Source: Azospirillum doebereinerae
Lineage (GTDB): Bacteria > Pseudomonadota > Alphaproteobacteria > Azospirillales > Azospirillaceae
NCBI RefSeq assembly: GCF_003989665.1
Contig: NZ_RZIJ01000006.1
Location: 1 to 64,000, forward strand
Direction: 5' to 3'
DNA length: 64,000 nucleotides
In this document: in pieces, positions 8,661-17,690 of the stretch
Position numbering within the stretch: position 1 is the stretch's first letter
Layout: the number at the start of each line of letters is the position of its first letter
The notes under the pieces: model-generated
Told to the model about the DNA's origin: nothing
What the model saw: only the letters and a program-made list of their open reading frames with translations
Database searches by the model: none
Translations under genes and position numbers: made by a program

Positions 8661-9521
8661 ATGTCCTACCGGGTCATGCTGGTTCCGATGAATGGCAGCG
8701 AAACCGATGCTCCCGCTCTGCGCATGGGGCTTGCCTTGGCGGCGGAGTTCAACGGGCATGTCGACGCGCTCTGCATCACGCCGCGACCGGAGGACGGTCT
8801 GCCGGTCTTGGCGAAAGGGCTGCCCGAGTCGACGATCGAGGAGATGACCCGCATCGCCCGGGCGGCGCTCGACGCGCGCCGCAAGAGCGCCCGATACGCC
8901 TTCGACCGCTCCGTCCTGAGCTTGACCGGAATCACCGCCGACGGCCAGCCCGGCTTGGCGGGGCCATCCGCGTCCTGGCGCGAGCTTCACGGTTCCGCGG
9001 ACACCCTGCTTCCCAGGGAGGGGCGGAAATCCGACCTCATCCTCCTCGACCACACGACCGCTCCGGCCCAGCGGACCCTCATCGAAGCGACGCTCCTTTC
9101 TGCGGGGCGGCCTGTGCTGCTGGTTCCTCCCAGCGCGGCGCCGGCACCGGTGGGGCGCTCGGTCGCCATCGGTTGGAACGGCGGCGTCGAAGCCGCGCGG
9201 GCCGTGGGCGCAAGCCTGCCGTTCCTCCAGCGCGCCGACAGCGTCTTCGTGCTGACCGCCAACCCCTCCAAGGTGGACGAGCATGGCAGCGCCGGAGTGG
9301 AGCGCTACCTTGCCTGGCACGGCGTGGCGGCCAAGATCGTCGCGGTGCATCCTGGGATCGACGATGTCGGAACGGCTTTGATCCGGCGGGCCGGCGACCT
9401 CGGCGCGGATTTTCTGGTCATGGGAGCCTACGGCTACAGCCGGATGCGTGAAGCCGTGTTCGGCGGCGTGACGCGGTGCATGCTCCAAACCCCGAAGATG
9501 CCGCTGCTCCTGGCGCATTGA
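8661..9521 (+). CDS. universal stress protein, tandem UspA domains
   Basis: 286 residues, twice a single UspA domain. The strong ribosome site CAGGAGGCACATC fixes the ATG. Domain 1 covers ~1-150 (SYRVMLVPMNGSETDAPAL, ending in LLVPPS). Domain 2 covers ~155-286 and keeps the nucleotide-binding signature VMGAYGYSRMREAVFGG, the G-2x-G-9x-G motif, so ATP binding is likely in the second domain. Such proteins promote survival during oxygen or energy limitation in Pseudomonas and mycobacteria. It is apparently a single-gene unit with the FNR-type box at 8526 upstream, and convergent with the DUF2188-like gene. Confidence 0.92.
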   Translation: MSYRVMLVPMNGSETDAPALRMGLALAAEFNGHVDALCITPRPEDGLPVLAKGLPESTIEEMTRIARAALDARRKSARYAFDRSVLSLTGITADGQPGLAGPSASWRELHGSADTLLPREGRKSDLILLDHTTAPAQRTLIEATLLSAGRPVLLVPPSAAPAPVGRSVAIGWNGGVEAARAVGASLPFLQRADSVFVLTANPSKVDEHGSAGVERYLAWHGVAAKIVAVHPGIDDVGTALIRRAGDLGADFLVMGAYGYSRMREAVFGGVTRCMLQTPKMPLLLAH

Positions 9522-9684
9522 GCGCCATCCCGAGGGATCGGCTCAACGCGCAGCGACGCGCCGTTCCTTCCCCCCTTCATGCGGTCAGGAAAGAACGGTC
9601 CGCGCCGACATGAGGGGCGGGGGCGTGGCCAGGGTGGTGAGGAGCGGTCCAGCCCACGACCACGACCGTGTCGTGGGCTGGACA

Positions 9685-9945
9685 TCAGTTAAGGCGGGAC
9701 TCCTCCGATTGGAGAGTGCCCTTTTCCTTCCGGGCCGGATCGGGGAGCTTCCGGACCGATCCGTTTCTGCGCCGGACCAGCACGTCGATTTCGTACCCGA
9801 GGGAACGCACCCGTTCGGCTTCGCGCAAGGCGAACTCCATGGCCGCCCGCCGCGATGGAAAACATCCACTGCCGTCCCCGTCGCCGCACCCGACCGTCCA
9901 TTTGGCCTCTTCGCGGTCAACGACAAAGAAAATACGCGGTATCAT
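9685..9945 (-). CDS. small DUF2188-like protein
   Basis: 86 residues from ATG 9945, with the strong ribosome site TCTGGAGGACCCC. The N-terminal ~60 residues (FFVVDREEAKWTVGCGDG, then SRRAAMEFALREAERVRSLG) match the pattern of the small DUF2188 fold: a beta-hairpin with a conserved KW, followed by a helix that starts after F-x-S-R-x-A-A. The C-terminus is short and basic. The function is unknown. It is divergent from the alcohol dehydrogenase operon and has its own FNR-like box at 10035-10048, so I infer it belongs to the same low-oxygen response. Confidence 0.75.
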   Translation of the reverse strand: MIPRIFFVVDREEAKWTVGCGDGDGSGCFPSRRAAMEFALREAERVRSLGYEIDVLVRRRNGSVRKLPDPARKEKGTLQSEESRLN

Positions 9946-10034
9946 GGGGTCCTCCAGACTTCGAGATGTGCGGCACGTCTTCCCATCGCCCTCCTTCCGT
10001 GGCCTCACTTTGAACGCGGCGGCGCGGGGCCGTC

Positions 10035-10048
10035 TTTATCCAGGTTAA
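10035..10048. promoter_or_regulatory. FNR-like box, DUF2188-like gene side
   Basis: TTTATCCAGGTTAA (TTtAT-CCAG-GTTAA) is centred 96 nt upstream of the minus-strand start at 9945. It matches the reverse complement of the box at 25503 at 13 of 14 positions. Confidence 0.5.
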
Positions 10049-10103
10049 GAAGACGGGAGCGTGTCTCCTGGCCGGCGGACACGGCGAACCGACACCCGGC
10101 CGG

Positions 10104-10117
10104 TTAACCCAGATCAA
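10104..10117. promoter_or_regulatory. FNR/ANR-type box, alcohol dehydrogenase side
   Basis: TTAACCCAGATCAA (TTaAc-CCAG-ATCAA) is centred 113 nt upstream of the dehydrogenase start at 10224. It is the second of two boxes in this divergent promoter region, 69 nt from the first. Confidence 0.6.
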
Positions 10118-10223
10118 AGCGGCGCCCGAGCGAAGCCCTACCATCGTTCCCGGCCGGCAATCCGTCCAGCATGGGGCCGCGTGCTCCCGACCGGAAAGCC
10201 GCCGCCAGCCAAAGAGGTGCGCG

Positions 10224-11297
10224 ATGGTCACGATGAAAGCCGCGATCTTCGTCGAGCCGGGCCGGATCGTCCTGGACGACAAACCGATCCCCGAGGTGGG
10301 TCCCCTCGACGCCCTTGTGCGGGTGACGACGACGACGATCTGCGGGACCGACATCCACATCCTCAAGGGCGAATACCCCGTCCATCGCGGCTTGACGGTC
10401 GGCCACGAGCCGGTGGGAATCATCGAGAAGCTCGGCTCGGCCGTCGTCGGCTACGAGGAGGGGCAGCGGGTCATCGCCGGGGCGATCACGCCCAGCGGGC
10501 ACAGCCACGCGTCGCTCGCCGGCTGCCACGCCCAGGACGGCTGCGGCACGCGCCATGGCTGGAAGCCGGTCGGGGGCTGGAAATTCGGCAACACCATCGA
10601 CGGCTGTCAGGCGGAGTACGTCCTCGTTCCCGACGCGATGGCCAACCTCGCGCCGATCCCGGACGGTCTGACCGACGAGGAGGTGCTGATGTGCCCCGAC
10701 ATCATGTCCACCGGATTCGGCGGCGCCGAGAAGGCCGGCATCCGCATCGGCGACACCGTGGCGGTCTTCGCGCAGGGGCCGATCGGGCTCTGCGCCACCG
10801 CCGGGGCCAGGCTCAAGGGGGCGACGACGATCATCGCCGTCGACACCGTGCCGGAACGGCTGGCGATGGCGCGCCGCATGGGCGCCGACCACGTCATCGA
10901 CTTCCAGCAGACCGATCCGGTCCGGGAGATCCTGCAACTGACCGATGGGCGTGGCGTCGACGTCGCCATCGAGGCGCTGGGCACCCAGAGCACCTTCGAG
11001 TCCTGCCTGCGGGTTCTCCGGCCCGGCGGAACCCTGTCGAGCCTCGGGGTCTACTTCGGCGATCTCCGCCTTCCGCTCGGCGCCTTCGCGGCCGGGCTGG
11101 GCGACCACACGATCGTCACGACGCTGTGCCCCGGCGGCAAGGAACGGATGAGGCGGCTGATGGCGGTCGTGGCGTCCGCGCGTGTCGACCTGAAACCGCT
11201 GGTGACCCACCGATTCCGCCTCGACGACATCGAAAGAGCCTATGACCTTTTCGGCCACCAGCGCGATGGTGTGGTGAAGGTCGCGATCATCCCTTGA
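10224..11297 (+). CDS. zinc-dependent secondary-alcohol dehydrogenase (MDR family)
   Basis: 357 residues, medium-chain dehydrogenase/reductase. Predicted catalytic zinc ligands are Cys40 (TICGTDIH), His61 (VGHEP) and Asp159 (CPDIMSTGFGG). An Asp at the third position, and the absence of the four-cysteine structural-zinc lobe (replaced by GCHAQDGCGTRHGW), are features of the clostridial/Thermoanaerobacter isopropanol dehydrogenase group rather than classical ADH. The Rossmann segment is VFAQGPIGLCATAGAR; cofactor preference cannot be settled by eye. A ribosome site AAAGAGG precedes ATG 10224; a second Met is at residue 4. It is the first gene of a unit with two P-type ATPases (40-nt gap, then a 11-nt overlap) and is preceded by an FNR-type box, consistent with disposing of reducing power at low oxygen. 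Confidence 0.9.
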   Translation: MVTMKAAIFVEPGRIVLDDKPIPEVGPLDALVRVTTTTICGTDIHILKGEYPVHRGLTVGHEPVGIIEKLGSAVVGYEEGQRVIAGAITPSGHSHASLAGCHAQDGCGTRHGWKPVGGWKFGNTIDGCQAEYVLVPDAMANLAPIPDGLTDEEVLMCPDIMSTGFGGAEKAGIRIGDTVAVFAQGPIGLCATAGARLKGATTIIAVDTVPERLAMARRMGADHVIDFQQTDPVREILQLTDGRGVDVAIEALGTQSTFESCLRVLRPGGTLSSLGVYFGDLRLPLGAFAAGLGDHTIVTTLCPGGKERMRRLMAVVASARVDLKPLVTHRFRLDDIERAYDLFGHQRDGVVKVAIIP

Positions 11298-11337
11298 CCG
11301 ACGCGGCCCTCCGTCCGCCCGCAGGAGGCGTGCCCTC

Positions 11338-13926
11338 ATGACCCCCGACGACCTCGGCAGCCCGCCTCTCTCCGCCGTCCTCCGGACTCTGGACGCCACC
11401 ACCGCCGGGCTGGACGGCGCCGAGGTCGAGCGCCGCCGCCGGCGCTACGGCCCGAACCGCCCGCTGGCGCATGGCCGGCGGCCGCCGTGGGTGCAATTCC
11501 TTAGCCGCTTCCTCAACCCGCTGGTCCTCATCCTGCTGTTCGCCAGCGGCCTGTCGGCGGCGACCGGCAACGTCGCCAGCTTCGTCATCGTCCTGGCGAT
11601 GGTGCTGCTCAGCGTCACCCTGGACTTCGTGCAGGAGATGCGGGCCGAGACCGCCGTCGACGCCCTGCGCCGCAGCGTCGCGTTGCGCGTCCGGGTCCGT
11701 CGCGACGGCATCGAGCGGTCGGAGCCGGCGGAGCAGCTCGTGCCGGGCGACGTCGTCCGCCTTGCCGCCGGCGATCTGGTGCCGGCCGATTGCCGGCTCA
11801 TCGAGGCGCGCGACCTGTTCGTGAACCAGGCCATGCTGACCGGGGAGCCCTACCCGGTGGAGAAGCACGCCGACGCCCCCGACGCCTTATCCGCCCCGCA
11901 CCCGGACCCGGCCGAGGCGCTCGACACCGTCTTCATGGGCACCTCGGTGATCAGCGGCAGCGGTCTGGCCCTGGTCTGCCGGACCGGCGACGCCACCGCC
12001 TTCGGCCAGTTGAGCGGCACCCTCCAGGCCCCGCCGCCGCCCACCGCCTTCGAGCTGGGCATCCGCCGGTTCGGCTTCCTGATCCTACGGCTGACGGTTG
12101 TCCTGGTGCTGTTCGTGCTGGCGGTCAACACGCTGTTCCACCGTCCCTGGCTGGAGTCGCTGATGTTCGCGCTGGCGCTCGCGGTCGGGCTGACGCCGGA
12201 GCTGCTGCCGATGATCGTCACGGTCACGCTGGCGCGCGGCGCGATGCGGCTGGCGAAGCGCCGGGTCATCGTCAAGCGGCTGGCCGCCATGCACAACATC
12301 GGCGCCATGGATCTCCTGTGCACCGACAAGACCGGGACGCTGACCGAGGCGACGATCCGCATGGTCCGCCATCTGGACGGCCGTGGCGCCGAGAGCGAGC
12401 GGGTGTTCCGCCTTGCCTATCTCAACAGCCGTTTCGAGAGCGGCATCCGCAGTCCGCTGGACGAGGCCATCCTCGCCTTCCGCGCGGTGGACCTGACCGG
12501 CTGGGAGAAGATCGACGAGGTGCCCTTCGATTTCGAGCGGCGGCGGGTCTCCGTGCTGGTCGCCAACGGCGCGGAGCGGCTGCTGGTGGTCAAGGGCGCG
12601 CCGGAGGACGTGCTGCGGCAATCCACCCATTACGAGACCGGGGACGGCGCGGTCGCGCCGCTCGATCCGGCGGCGCGGGCGGGGCTGGACCGGCTGTTCC
12701 AGACGCTGGGCGAGGACGGCTTCCGCGTGCTGGCCATCGCGTCCAAGACGGTCGGCGCCGACCACGTCTCCGCCGCCCTGGCGGACGAGAGCGACCTCGC
12801 CTTCGCCGGCTACGCGGTGTTCCTCGACCCGCCCAAGCCGAGCGCCATGGCGGCGATCCACGCCCTGACCAAGGCCGGGGTGAACATCCGCATCCTGACC
12901 GGGGACAACGAACGGGTGACGCGGCACGTCTGCGCCGAACTCGGTCTGACCGTCACCGGGCTGCTGACCGGGGACGATCTGCGGGGGATGAGCGAGGAGG
13001 CGTTGCGGGCGCGGCTGGCCAAGGTCAACGTCTTCTGCCGGGTCACCCCGGCGCAGAAGGAGCGCGTGCTGCTGGCCCACAAGCGGGCGGGGCGGGTGGT
13101 CGGCTTCCTGGGCGACGGGATCAACGACGCCTCGGCCATCCACGCCGCCGACATCGGCATCTCGGTGGACAGCGCCGCCGACGTCGCGAAGGAGGCGGCC
13201 GGCGTCATCCTGCTCGACCAGGATCTGTCGGTGGTGCAGGAGGCGGTGATGGAAGGGCGACGCACCGTCCAGAACGTCACCAAATACATCCTGATGGGCA
13301 GCAGTTCGAACTTCGGCAACATGTTCAGCATGGCGGGCGCGTCGCTGTTCCTGCCCTTCCTGCCAATGCTGCCGATCCAGGTGCTGCTCAACAACCTGCT
13401 CTACGACGCCTCGGAGGCCAGCATTCCCTTCGACACTGTCGAGGCGGAGGCGCTGGCCCGGCCGGCGCAATGGGATTTGCGGCTGATCCAGCGCTTCATG
13501 CTGGTGTTGGGGCCGGTCAGTTCGCTGTTCGATTTCCTGACCTTCTACGTGTTGATCCATGTCTTCGGCGCCGGCGAGGCGCTCTTCCAGACCGGATGGT
13601 TCGTCGAAAGCCTGGCGACCCAGGTGCTGGTCATCTTCGTGATCCGCACCCGGCGGAGCTCCCTGCGCGACCGGCCCCCGCCGGTTCTGATCGGGCTGAC
13701 GCTCGGCGCCGCGACCGTCGGCGCGCTGCTGCCGTTGACGCCGCTCGGCGCCTTCTTCGGTTTCGTGGTGCCGCCCGTGTCCTTCTATCTCTTCCTGGCG
13801 GCGGCGGTCGCCACCTACCTGCTTCTGGTCGAAACGGTCAAGCGCCTGTTCTTCCGTTGCATCGCTCCCCGGCCCGGACCCGGCCGGCGGAATGCCCCTG
13901 CCGGGACGGGTTTCCATGCTGGATGA
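11338..13926 (+). CDS. mgtA: MgtA-type magnesium-translocating P-type ATPase (P3B)
   Basis: 862 residues. It contains the phosphorylation motif CTDKTGTLT (Asp330), the actuator loop MLTGEPYPVEK and the hinge GDGINDASAIHAADIGIS. TM4 carries the P3B signature TPELLPMIV, and TM5-6 carry the MgtA-family block NNLLYDASEASIPFD. About ten TM helices are expected: two before the A-domain, two before the P-domain and six at the C-terminus. MgtA proteins import Mg2+ across the inner membrane using ATP. The strong ribosome site GCAGGAGG lies 40 nt after the dehydrogenase stop. There is no mgtL/riboswitch-like leader between the two genes, so the usual Mg2+ attenuation is not evident and control probably comes from the operon promoter with the FNR-type box. 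Confidence 0.92.
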   Translation: MTPDDLGSPPLSAVLRTLDATTAGLDGAEVERRRRRYGPNRPLAHGRRPPWVQFLSRFLNPLVLILLFASGLSAATGNVASFVIVLAMVLLSVTLDFVQEMRAETAVDALRRSVALRVRVRRDGIERSEPAEQLVPGDVVRLAAGDLVPADCRLIEARDLFVNQAMLTGEPYPVEKHADAPDALSAPHPDPAEALDTVFMGTSVISGSGLALVCRTGDATAFGQLSGTLQAPPPPTAFELGIRRFGFLILRLTVVLVLFVLAVNTLFHRPWLESLMFALALAVGLTPELLPMIVTVTLARGAMRLAKRRVIVKRLAAMHNIGAMDLLCTDKTGTLTEATIRMVRHLDGRGAESERVFRLAYLNSRFESGIRSPLDEAILAFRAVDLTGWEKIDEVPFDFERRRVSVLVANGAERLLVVKGAPEDVLRQSTHYETGDGAVAPLDPAARAGLDRLFQTLGEDGFRVLAIASKTVGADHVSAALADESDLAFAGYAVFLDPPKPSAMAAIHALTKAGVNIRILTGDNERVTRHVCAELGLTVTGLLTGDDLRGMSEEALRARLAKVNVFCRVTPAQKERVLLAHKRAGRVVGFLGDGINDASAIHAADIGISVDSAADVAKEAAGVILLDQDLSVVQEAVMEGRRTVQNVTKYILMGSSSNFGNMFSMAGASLFLPFLPMLPIQVLLNNLLYDASEASIPFDTVEAEALARPAQWDLRLIQRFMLVLGPVSSLFDFLTFYVLIHVFGAGEALFQTGWFVESLATQVLVIFVIRTRRSSLRDRPPPVLIGLTLGAATVGALLPLTPLGAFFGFVVPPVSFYLFLAAAVATYLLLVETVKRLFFRCIAPRPGPGRRNAPAGTGFHAG

Positions 13927-16534
13927 CAGACCGGCGCCGCCGGAGGCGTGGCACAGCCACAGCGGCGGGGAATGCCTGCGACGGCTCGACAGCCGGCCGG
14001 GCGGGCTGACGCCGCACGAGGTCGAGGCCCGGCAGCGGCGCCACGGTCCCAACAGCCTTCCCGCCAAGCCCCCGGCCGGCTGGATCGCGCTCGGCCTCCG
14101 CCAGTTCCTCAACCCCCTGGCCCTGCTGCTGCTGGCGGCGGCGGCGGTGTCGCTGGCGCTGGGGGAGTTCCCCGACGCCGGGTTCATCCTGCTGGTCCTC
14201 GTCGTCAACGCCGTCGTCGGCGCGCTCCAGGAAGGCCGGGCCGAGCGTGGCGCCGCGGCGCTCGGCGGGCTGGTGCGACAGGAGGCCACGGTCCTGCGCG
14301 CGGACCGGCGCCAACGCCTCGACGCCGCAGAGTTGGTGCCGGGCGACATCGTCGTGCTGGAGGGCGGCGATCTGGTTCCGGCCGACATCCGCCTGTTGGA
14401 AGCCGAGCGTCTGACGCTCGACGAAAGCCTGCTCACGGGGGAGTCCCTGCCGGTCGAGAAGACGGCGGACGCCATCCTGCCGGCCGCCCTGGCCCTTGGC
14501 GAGCGGACGACCCTCCTGCACGCCGGAAGCTTGGTCCAGCGCGGTCGGGCGGTCGGGGTCGTGGTCGCCACCGGCCTGCGGATGGAGATCGGCCAGATCG
14601 CCCGCGCGTTGGAGCGGGTGGAAAGCAAGGCCCCGCTGGTGTTGCGGCTGGAGCGCTTCACCCGCCTGATCGGCGCGGCCGTCGTCGGGGCGGTGGCGGC
14701 GCTGGCGGCGTTCGGCCTGATCCTGGGCCTGCCGCCGGCCGAGATTTTCTTCGTCGCGGTGGCGCTCGCCGTGTCCGCCATCCCCGAGGGGCTGCCGATC
14801 GCGGTGACGGTAGCCCTGGCGGTCGCCGCCCGCCGGATGGCGCGCCGCAACGTGATCGTCCGGACCCTGCCGATGGTCGAGGGGTTGGGGGCCTGCACCG
14901 TCATCGCCAGCGACAAGACCGGCACCCTGACGGAAAACGCCCTGACCGTGCAATGCCTGTGGCTGCCGGACGGGAGCAGCGTCGAGGCCGGACGCGACGA
15001 ACCGCCGGAGCCGGCGATCCGGCTCGCCACGGCCGGCGCCCTGTGCAACGACGCGGCGCTCGGCCCCGGCCCCGGCCTCAACGGCGACCGCAGCGGCGCG
15101 ACGGGCGACGCCGTCGACGTCGCGCTGCTGCTGCTCGCCTCCCGCTGGCGCACGGCGCCATCCCCCGGCCCGGAGGGGGCGCGCTGCGGTGCCATCCCCT
15201 ACGAGCCGGCCAACCGCATGGCGGCCGTCTTCACTCGGCGGACGGAGGGCGTTCACGCCACGGTCAAGGGCGCTGTGGAAGCGGTGCTGCCGATGTGCCG
15301 GGGCGAATCCGGCCCCATCCTGGCGGCCAGCCGGGCCTTGGCGGAGGACGGCCACCGGGTCCTCGCCATCGCCGAGGGGCGGGTGGAGGCGCCCGGCGGC
15401 CCGGAGGTCCTGCGGGGGCTGACGCCGCTCGGCCTCGTCGCCCTGGCCGACCCGCTGCGGCCGGAAGCGGCGGCGGCCGTGCGCGACGCGCGGGCCGCCG
15501 GCGTCCGCGTCTGCATGGTCACCGGCGACCACCCGGCCACCGCCCTGGCGATCGCCCGCCGCCTGGGCATCGCCGACGCGCGCACCGGCGTCGTCCACGG
15601 CGACGATCTGGCCGCGTCCAAAGGCCCGGAGGAGCGCCGCCGTCTGGTCGCCGACGCCACCGTCTTCGCCCGCATCGAGCCCTTGCAGAAGCTGTTGATC
15701 GTCGAGGCGCTCAAGGCCAACGGGGATTTCGTCGCCGTCACCGGCGACGGGGTGAACGACGCCCCGGCGCTGGCCTCCGCCCACATCGGCGTGGCGATGG
15801 GCCGGAACGGCACCGACGCCGCCCGGCGGGCCGCCGGGCTGATCCTGGCCGACGACAACTTCGCCTCGATCGTCGCCGGCATCCGGGAGGGCCGCATCGC
15901 CTATGCCAACATTCGCAAGGTGGTCGCCTTCCTGATGGCCAGCAGCATCGCCGAAATCGGCGTGTTCTTTCTCAGCCTCGCGTTCGGTCTGCCGCTTCCG
16001 TTCTTCGCGCTGCAACTGCTGTGGCTGAATCTGGTGACCGACACCATCCAGCACATGGGGCTGGCGCTGGAGCGGGAGGAGCCGGGCTTGCTGGCGCGCG
16101 GCCCCCGCGCCCCGTCGGAGCGGCTGTTCGACCGCTGGATGGTGGCCCAGACCCTGCTGGCCGGCGCCACGATGGCGGTCGTCTGCACGTTTGCCTATCG
16201 CGGGCTGCTGGACGCGGGCCACACCGTCGAGGCGTCGCGGAACCTCGTTCTCCTGCTGATGGTCTGCTTCCAGAACGTCCATGTCTTCAACTGCCGTTCG
16301 GAAATCCACTCCGCGTTCGGCCACTCGATGCGCGGCAATCCCTGGCTTCTCCTGGCGGTCCTGACCTCGCAGGCCGTTCATCTCGGCGCGATGTACACGC
16401 CCGGACTGCGCGACCTGCTGGGCCTCGCGCCGGTCGCTCCGCTGGAGTGGATGGGCGTTGCCGGCGCCTCCCTCGGCCTGATCCTGGTGATGGAGACCTA
16501 CAAGGCCGTCCGGCGGGCGCTCGGGTCCCGGTAA
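13916..16534 (+). CDS. P2-type cation-transporting ATPase (Ca2+-ATPase-like)
   Basis: 872 residues from ATG 13916, overlapping the mgtA end by 11 nt; an upstream ATG at 13892 lacks a properly spaced ribosome site. The protein has an N-terminal cation-ATPase domain, TGES (LLTGESLPVEKT), PEGLP in TM4 (AIPEGLPIAVT), the phosphorylated ASDKTGTLT (Asp333) and GDGVNDAPALASAHIGVAMG. TM6 reads LNLVTDTIQHMGLALE, so it retains the N-x-x-T-D cation-site pattern but with TIQH downstream instead of the usual GLPA. P2A pumps usually export Ca2+ or Mn2+; the substrate here is unproven. Pairing an importer-type (MgtA) and an exporter-type pump in one low-oxygen unit is notable. Confidence 0.9.
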   Translation: MLDDRPAPPEAWHSHSGGECLRRLDSRPGGLTPHEVEARQRRHGPNSLPAKPPAGWIALGLRQFLNPLALLLLAAAAVSLALGEFPDAGFILLVLVVNAVVGALQEGRAERGAAALGGLVRQEATVLRADRRQRLDAAELVPGDIVVLEGGDLVPADIRLLEAERLTLDESLLTGESLPVEKTADAILPAALALGERTTLLHAGSLVQRGRAVGVVVATGLRMEIGQIARALERVESKAPLVLRLERFTRLIGAAVVGAVAALAAFGLILGLPPAEIFFVAVALAVSAIPEGLPIAVTVALAVAARRMARRNVIVRTLPMVEGLGACTVIASDKTGTLTENALTVQCLWLPDGSSVEAGRDEPPEPAIRLATAGALCNDAALGPGPGLNGDRSGATGDAVDVALLLLASRWRTAPSPGPEGARCGAIPYEPANRMAAVFTRRTEGVHATVKGAVEAVLPMCRGESGPILAASRALAEDGHRVLAIAEGRVEAPGGPEVLRGLTPLGLVALADPLRPEAAAAVRDARAAGVRVCMVTGDHPATALAIARRLGIADARTGVVHGDDLAASKGPEERRRLVADATVFARIEPLQKLLIVEALKANGDFVAVTGDGVNDAPALASAHIGVAMGRNGTDAARRAAGLILADDNFASIVAGIREGRIAYANIRKVVAFLMASSIAEIGVFFLSLAFGLPLPFFALQLLWLNLVTDTIQHMGLALEREEPGLLARGPRAPSERLFDRWMVAQTLLAGATMAVVCTFAYRGLLDAGHTVEASRNLVLLLMVCFQNVHVFNCRSEIHSAFGHSMRGNPWLLLAVLTSQAVHLGAMYTPGLRDLLGLAPVAPLEWMGVAGASLGLILVMETYKAVRRALGSR

Positions 16535-16559
16535 CGCGGGCTTGCCGCGCCGGTTGCGC

Positions 16560-17687
16560 TCAGCGGAAAGTGGCGAGGTGGCGGCGGAAGCGGGCGAGGC
16601 TCCAGAGGAAGAACAGGGCGCCGATGCCGGCCGTGGCGGCGAAGCGCGGCCAGACCACCGCGATGCCTGCGCCACGGAACAGAATGGCCTGGGCGAAGGC
16701 GACGTAATGGGTGGAGGGCGAGAGCTGCATCGCCGTCTGCAACCAGTCCGGCTCGCTTTCCAGCGGCGTGAAGCCGCCGGACAGCATGTTCATCGGCAGC
16801 ACGATCAGGATGAACAGAAGCCCCAGCTGCGGCATCGAGCGCGCCACGGTGCCGAGGAAGATGCCGAGCGCCGTCGCGAAGAACAGGTAGACCGCCGTCC
16901 CCGCCAGGAACAGCGGCACCGAACCGGCGAGCGGAACCCCCAGGACGCCGCGCAGCACCCCGTAGAGCGCGACCACGGTCAGCGCCAGGATCACCGCCCC
17001 GTTCGCCAGCACCTTGGCGGCCATGATCTCCGCCGGGCGGACCGGCATGACCAGCAGATGCTCCAGCGTGCCGTGCTCGCGCTCGCGGATCAGGGCGGCG
17101 CCCGACAGCAGCACGGCCAGCATGGTCACGTTGCCGACCACCGACATGGTGCCGGTGAACCAGCGGGTGTCGAGCGCCTCGTTGAAGGCGACCCGGAGCT
17201 GGAGGGCGACCGGCGCCGCCGATTCCGGGGCCTCGCGCCGGACGAAGCGGCCGATCTCGTCGTCCAGGATGCCCTGGATGGTGCCGGCGCCGATCCCCGC
17301 CTGCATCATGGCGGTGGCGTCGATCAGCACCTGAAGGGTCGGGCCGCGGCCGGCCAGGACGTCGGCCTGGAAGTCCGGCGGGATGTCGAGCACGAAGGTG
17401 TAGCGCGCCGCCGCCATCCCCGGATCGACCTGCTCGTGGCGAAGGACGACGGGGATCTGGAACTCCGGCCCGTGGAAGCTGGACACCAGCCGCTGCGACA
17501 GGGGCGAGCGGTCCTCGTCCACCACGGCGATGGCGCCGTTGCGCAGTTCGTGCGAGACGCCGGTCGCCTGGCTGTAGACCGACAGCGTGAAGGAGTAGAT
17601 CACGAAGCCCAGCATGAAGCCGTCGCGCAGCAGGCTGATCCACTCCTTGCGCGCCAGGGTCAGGCTGTTGCGGAGGAAGCGCCCCAT
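16560..17687 (-). CDS. ABC-2 type transporter permease (YhhJ/YbhR-like)
   Basis: 375 residues. TM1 is near residues 25-45, and a large extracytoplasmic domain (~45-180, containing YTFVLDIPPDFQADVL) precedes a cluster of five TM helices (~190-370), with the ABC-2 signature REREHGTLEHLLVMPVRP between them. This is the partner permease for the fused ATPase-permease gene whose stop lies 3 nt upstream; together they form an HlyD-RbbA-YhhJ type exporter. It is the last gene of the five-gene operon running from 24581 and converges with the P2-ATPase gene with only 25 nt between stops and no visible terminator. Confidence 0.9.
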   Translation of the reverse strand: MGRFLRNSLTLARKEWISLLRDGFMLGFVIYSFTLSVYSQATGVSHELRNGAIAVVDEDRSPLSQRLVSSFHGPEFQIPVVLRHEQVDPGMAAARYTFVLDIPPDFQADVLAGRGPTLQVLIDATAMMQAGIGAGTIQGILDDEIGRFVRREAPESAAPVALQLRVAFNEALDTRWFTGTMSVVGNVTMLAVLLSGAALIREREHGTLEHLLVMPVRPAEIMAAKVLANGAVILALTVVALYGVLRGVLGVPLAGSVPLFLAGTAVYLFFATALGIFLGTVARSMPQLGLLFILIVLPMNMLSGGFTPLESEPDWLQTAMQLSPSTHYVAFAQAILFRGAGIAVVWPRFAATAGIGALFFLWSLARFRRHLATFR

Positions 17688-17690
17688 GGC

